46,116 nucleotides of DNA from assembly GCA_022788205.1 (NCBI GenBank), contig JALEVQ010000025.1, positions 1-46,116 on the forward strand. The letters are read 5' to 3'. Shown piece after piece: positions 45,276-46,116 of the stretch. Numbering within the stretch: position 1 is the first letter of the stretch; each line of letters opens with the position of its first letter. Below the pieces are notes generated by a model. That model did not search any database and had not been told where the DNA came from. It was given only the letters and a program-made list of their open reading frames with translations. Made by a program: the position numbers and the translations under genes. Origin of the DNA: Robinsoniella sp. Lineage in GTDB: Bacteria; Bacillota; Clostridia; Lachnospirales; Lachnospiraceae.

Positions 45276-45390
45276 GATTAGTTTACCACGGATTTTTAAA
45301 CTCAACAACTACATATCTGTTTTTTTATCCGTCCACCTCCCCTTTTTGAAATGTTTCTATTTTCTATTACATTTCAAAGGAGATTTTATC

Positions 45391-46116
45391 ATGGACAATT
45401 ATTTAAATTCTTTTCGGGAAATGATTTCCCTCCGTGGTCTTACTAACCATACTCTTAAAAATTACTGCACCTATATCAGGGCTTATCTGGATTATCTTTC
45501 CACCTTCCTTCACAAACTTCCGGAAGATATTTCCTGGCAGGAACTCCGCGATTATATCAAATGGCTCCAAACTTCCAGAAATCTTTCTGACCGTACCATT
45601 AACTGCGCTATTTCACAGCTGCGCTTTTTTACCCTGTATGTCCTTCACAAACCATGGGATGATACACAGCTGCCTATGCGCAGATTTGACGAATACCTTC
45701 CCTTTGTCCCTTCAAAACAGGAGGTTTCCATCCTGATTGATTCCATGCCCGATCTGAAACAGAAAGCCATGGTTGCTCTCATGTATTCTTCCGGTCTGCG
45801 CATTGGTGAACTCTGTCATCTGCGCTATGAAGATATCCAACGTAAAAACATGCGTATCCATATCAGGCATGGCAAAAACCGGTCTGACCGCTATGCGATT
45901 CTGTCCAAACGTGCTTTGGACATTCTGACTGCGTACTGGTTTGCCTTTGGTAAACCACTTGGCTGGCTTTTCCCCAAACAGCATGATTCTTCTAAACCGA
46001 TCGATACGTTCTATTTATCCCGCCACATTCACGAAGTAGAGCGCTCCCTCGGATGGGAGCAGCGTATTACCTGTCATTCCCTGCGCCATGCTTTCGGTAC
46101 ACATCTGTACGAAGAT
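45391..46116 (+). CDS. Tyrosine recombinase (integrase), cut by window edge
   Basis: 242 codons are present and the frame is still open at the right edge. An N-terminal SAM-like core-binding domain (about 1-90; LRGLTNHTLKNYCTYIRAYL) is followed by the catalytic domain. The catalytic Arg is in YSSGLRIGEL, the Lys probably in GKNRSD, and the HxxR motif in CHSLRHAFGTH. The second His and the Tyr lie beyond the window. AAAGGAG is 8 bases before the ATG. Short integrases of this kind occur with IS91-like transposases and in small transposons; the element type cannot be fixed here. Confidence 0.9.
   Translation, partial: MDNYLNSFREMISLRGLTNHTLKNYCTYIRAYLDYLSTFLHKLPEDISWQELRDYIKWLQTSRNLSDRTINCAISQLRFFTLYVLHKPWDDTQLPMRRFDEYLPFVPSKQEVSILIDSMPDLKQKAMVALMYSSGLRIGELCHLRYEDIQRKNMRIHIRHGKNRSDRYAILSKRALDILTAYWFAFGKPLGWLFPKQHDSSKPIDTFYLSRHIHEVERSLGWEQRITCHSLRHAFGTHLYED

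Noticed and set aside
1-46116. rRNA, tRNA genes and CRISPR arrays
   Set aside because: No conserved rRNA stretches, cloverleaf patterns or regularly spaced direct repeats were seen on either strand.

Overview
The window looks like the chromosome of a spore-forming, carbohydrate-fermenting Clostridia member, most likely Lachnospiraceae. The basis is a full-length Spo0A, a SpoVB-like flippase, three YesM/YesN-type two-component systems tied to sugar-binding proteins, a domain-swapped GH3 glycosidase, an IscR-IscS-IscU-MnmA cluster, AT-leaning DNA and AGGAGG-type ribosome sites. No rRNA, tRNA or CRISPR array was seen. The genus cannot be fixed from this sequence alone.

Layout, left to right. 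1-3542: a kinase/regulator pair followed by the start of a secreted protein cut by the window edge. 3787-6095: a sirtuin with a degenerate active site and a MATE exporter. 6445-7930: a BlaI-type repressor with an M56 membrane protease and a clear self-regulated promoter, divergent from a polytopic transporter (8157-9530). 9670-15606: a glycolytic cluster (gap, pgk, tpiA, gpmI), all on the minus strand, with an Mrr-type nuclease gene between tpiA and gpmI. 15855-16673: a PHP phosphatase whose end overlaps mnmA. 16621-20081: the iscR-iscS-iscU-mnmA sulfur-transfer cluster, divergent from a SpoVB-like flippase.

21878-30857 is a self-contained glycan locus: a large secreted GH3 enzyme and a solute-binding lipoprotein on the minus strand, with their probable kinase and regulator divergent on the plus strand. 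31031-33358 holds glgA and spo0A, followed by a deleted relic of a GT8 glycosyltransferase. 34155-38109 holds a TVP38-type membrane protein, a TetR regulator, and a divergent pair made of a radical SAM enzyme and a shortened paralogue that has lost the iron-sulfur cluster loop. 38264-44954 is a minus-strand run: esterase lipoprotein, membrane-anchored sugar-binding protein, kinase, regulator and alcohol dehydrogenase. The middle three overlap one another and match the architecture of the XylFII-LytS-YesN xylose sensor. The right edge is the start of a tyrosine recombinase of a mobile element.

The most interesting items are the radical SAM/pseudo-radical SAM pair, a bipartite dispersed repeat (9557, 17744 and 44981) that in two copies sits just upstream of a gene's ribosome-binding site, the sirtuin with Arg in place of its catalytic His, and the Mrr nuclease fused to G-x-Y repeats inside the glycolytic cluster. 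Assignments rest on motifs read by eye; no database search was run.
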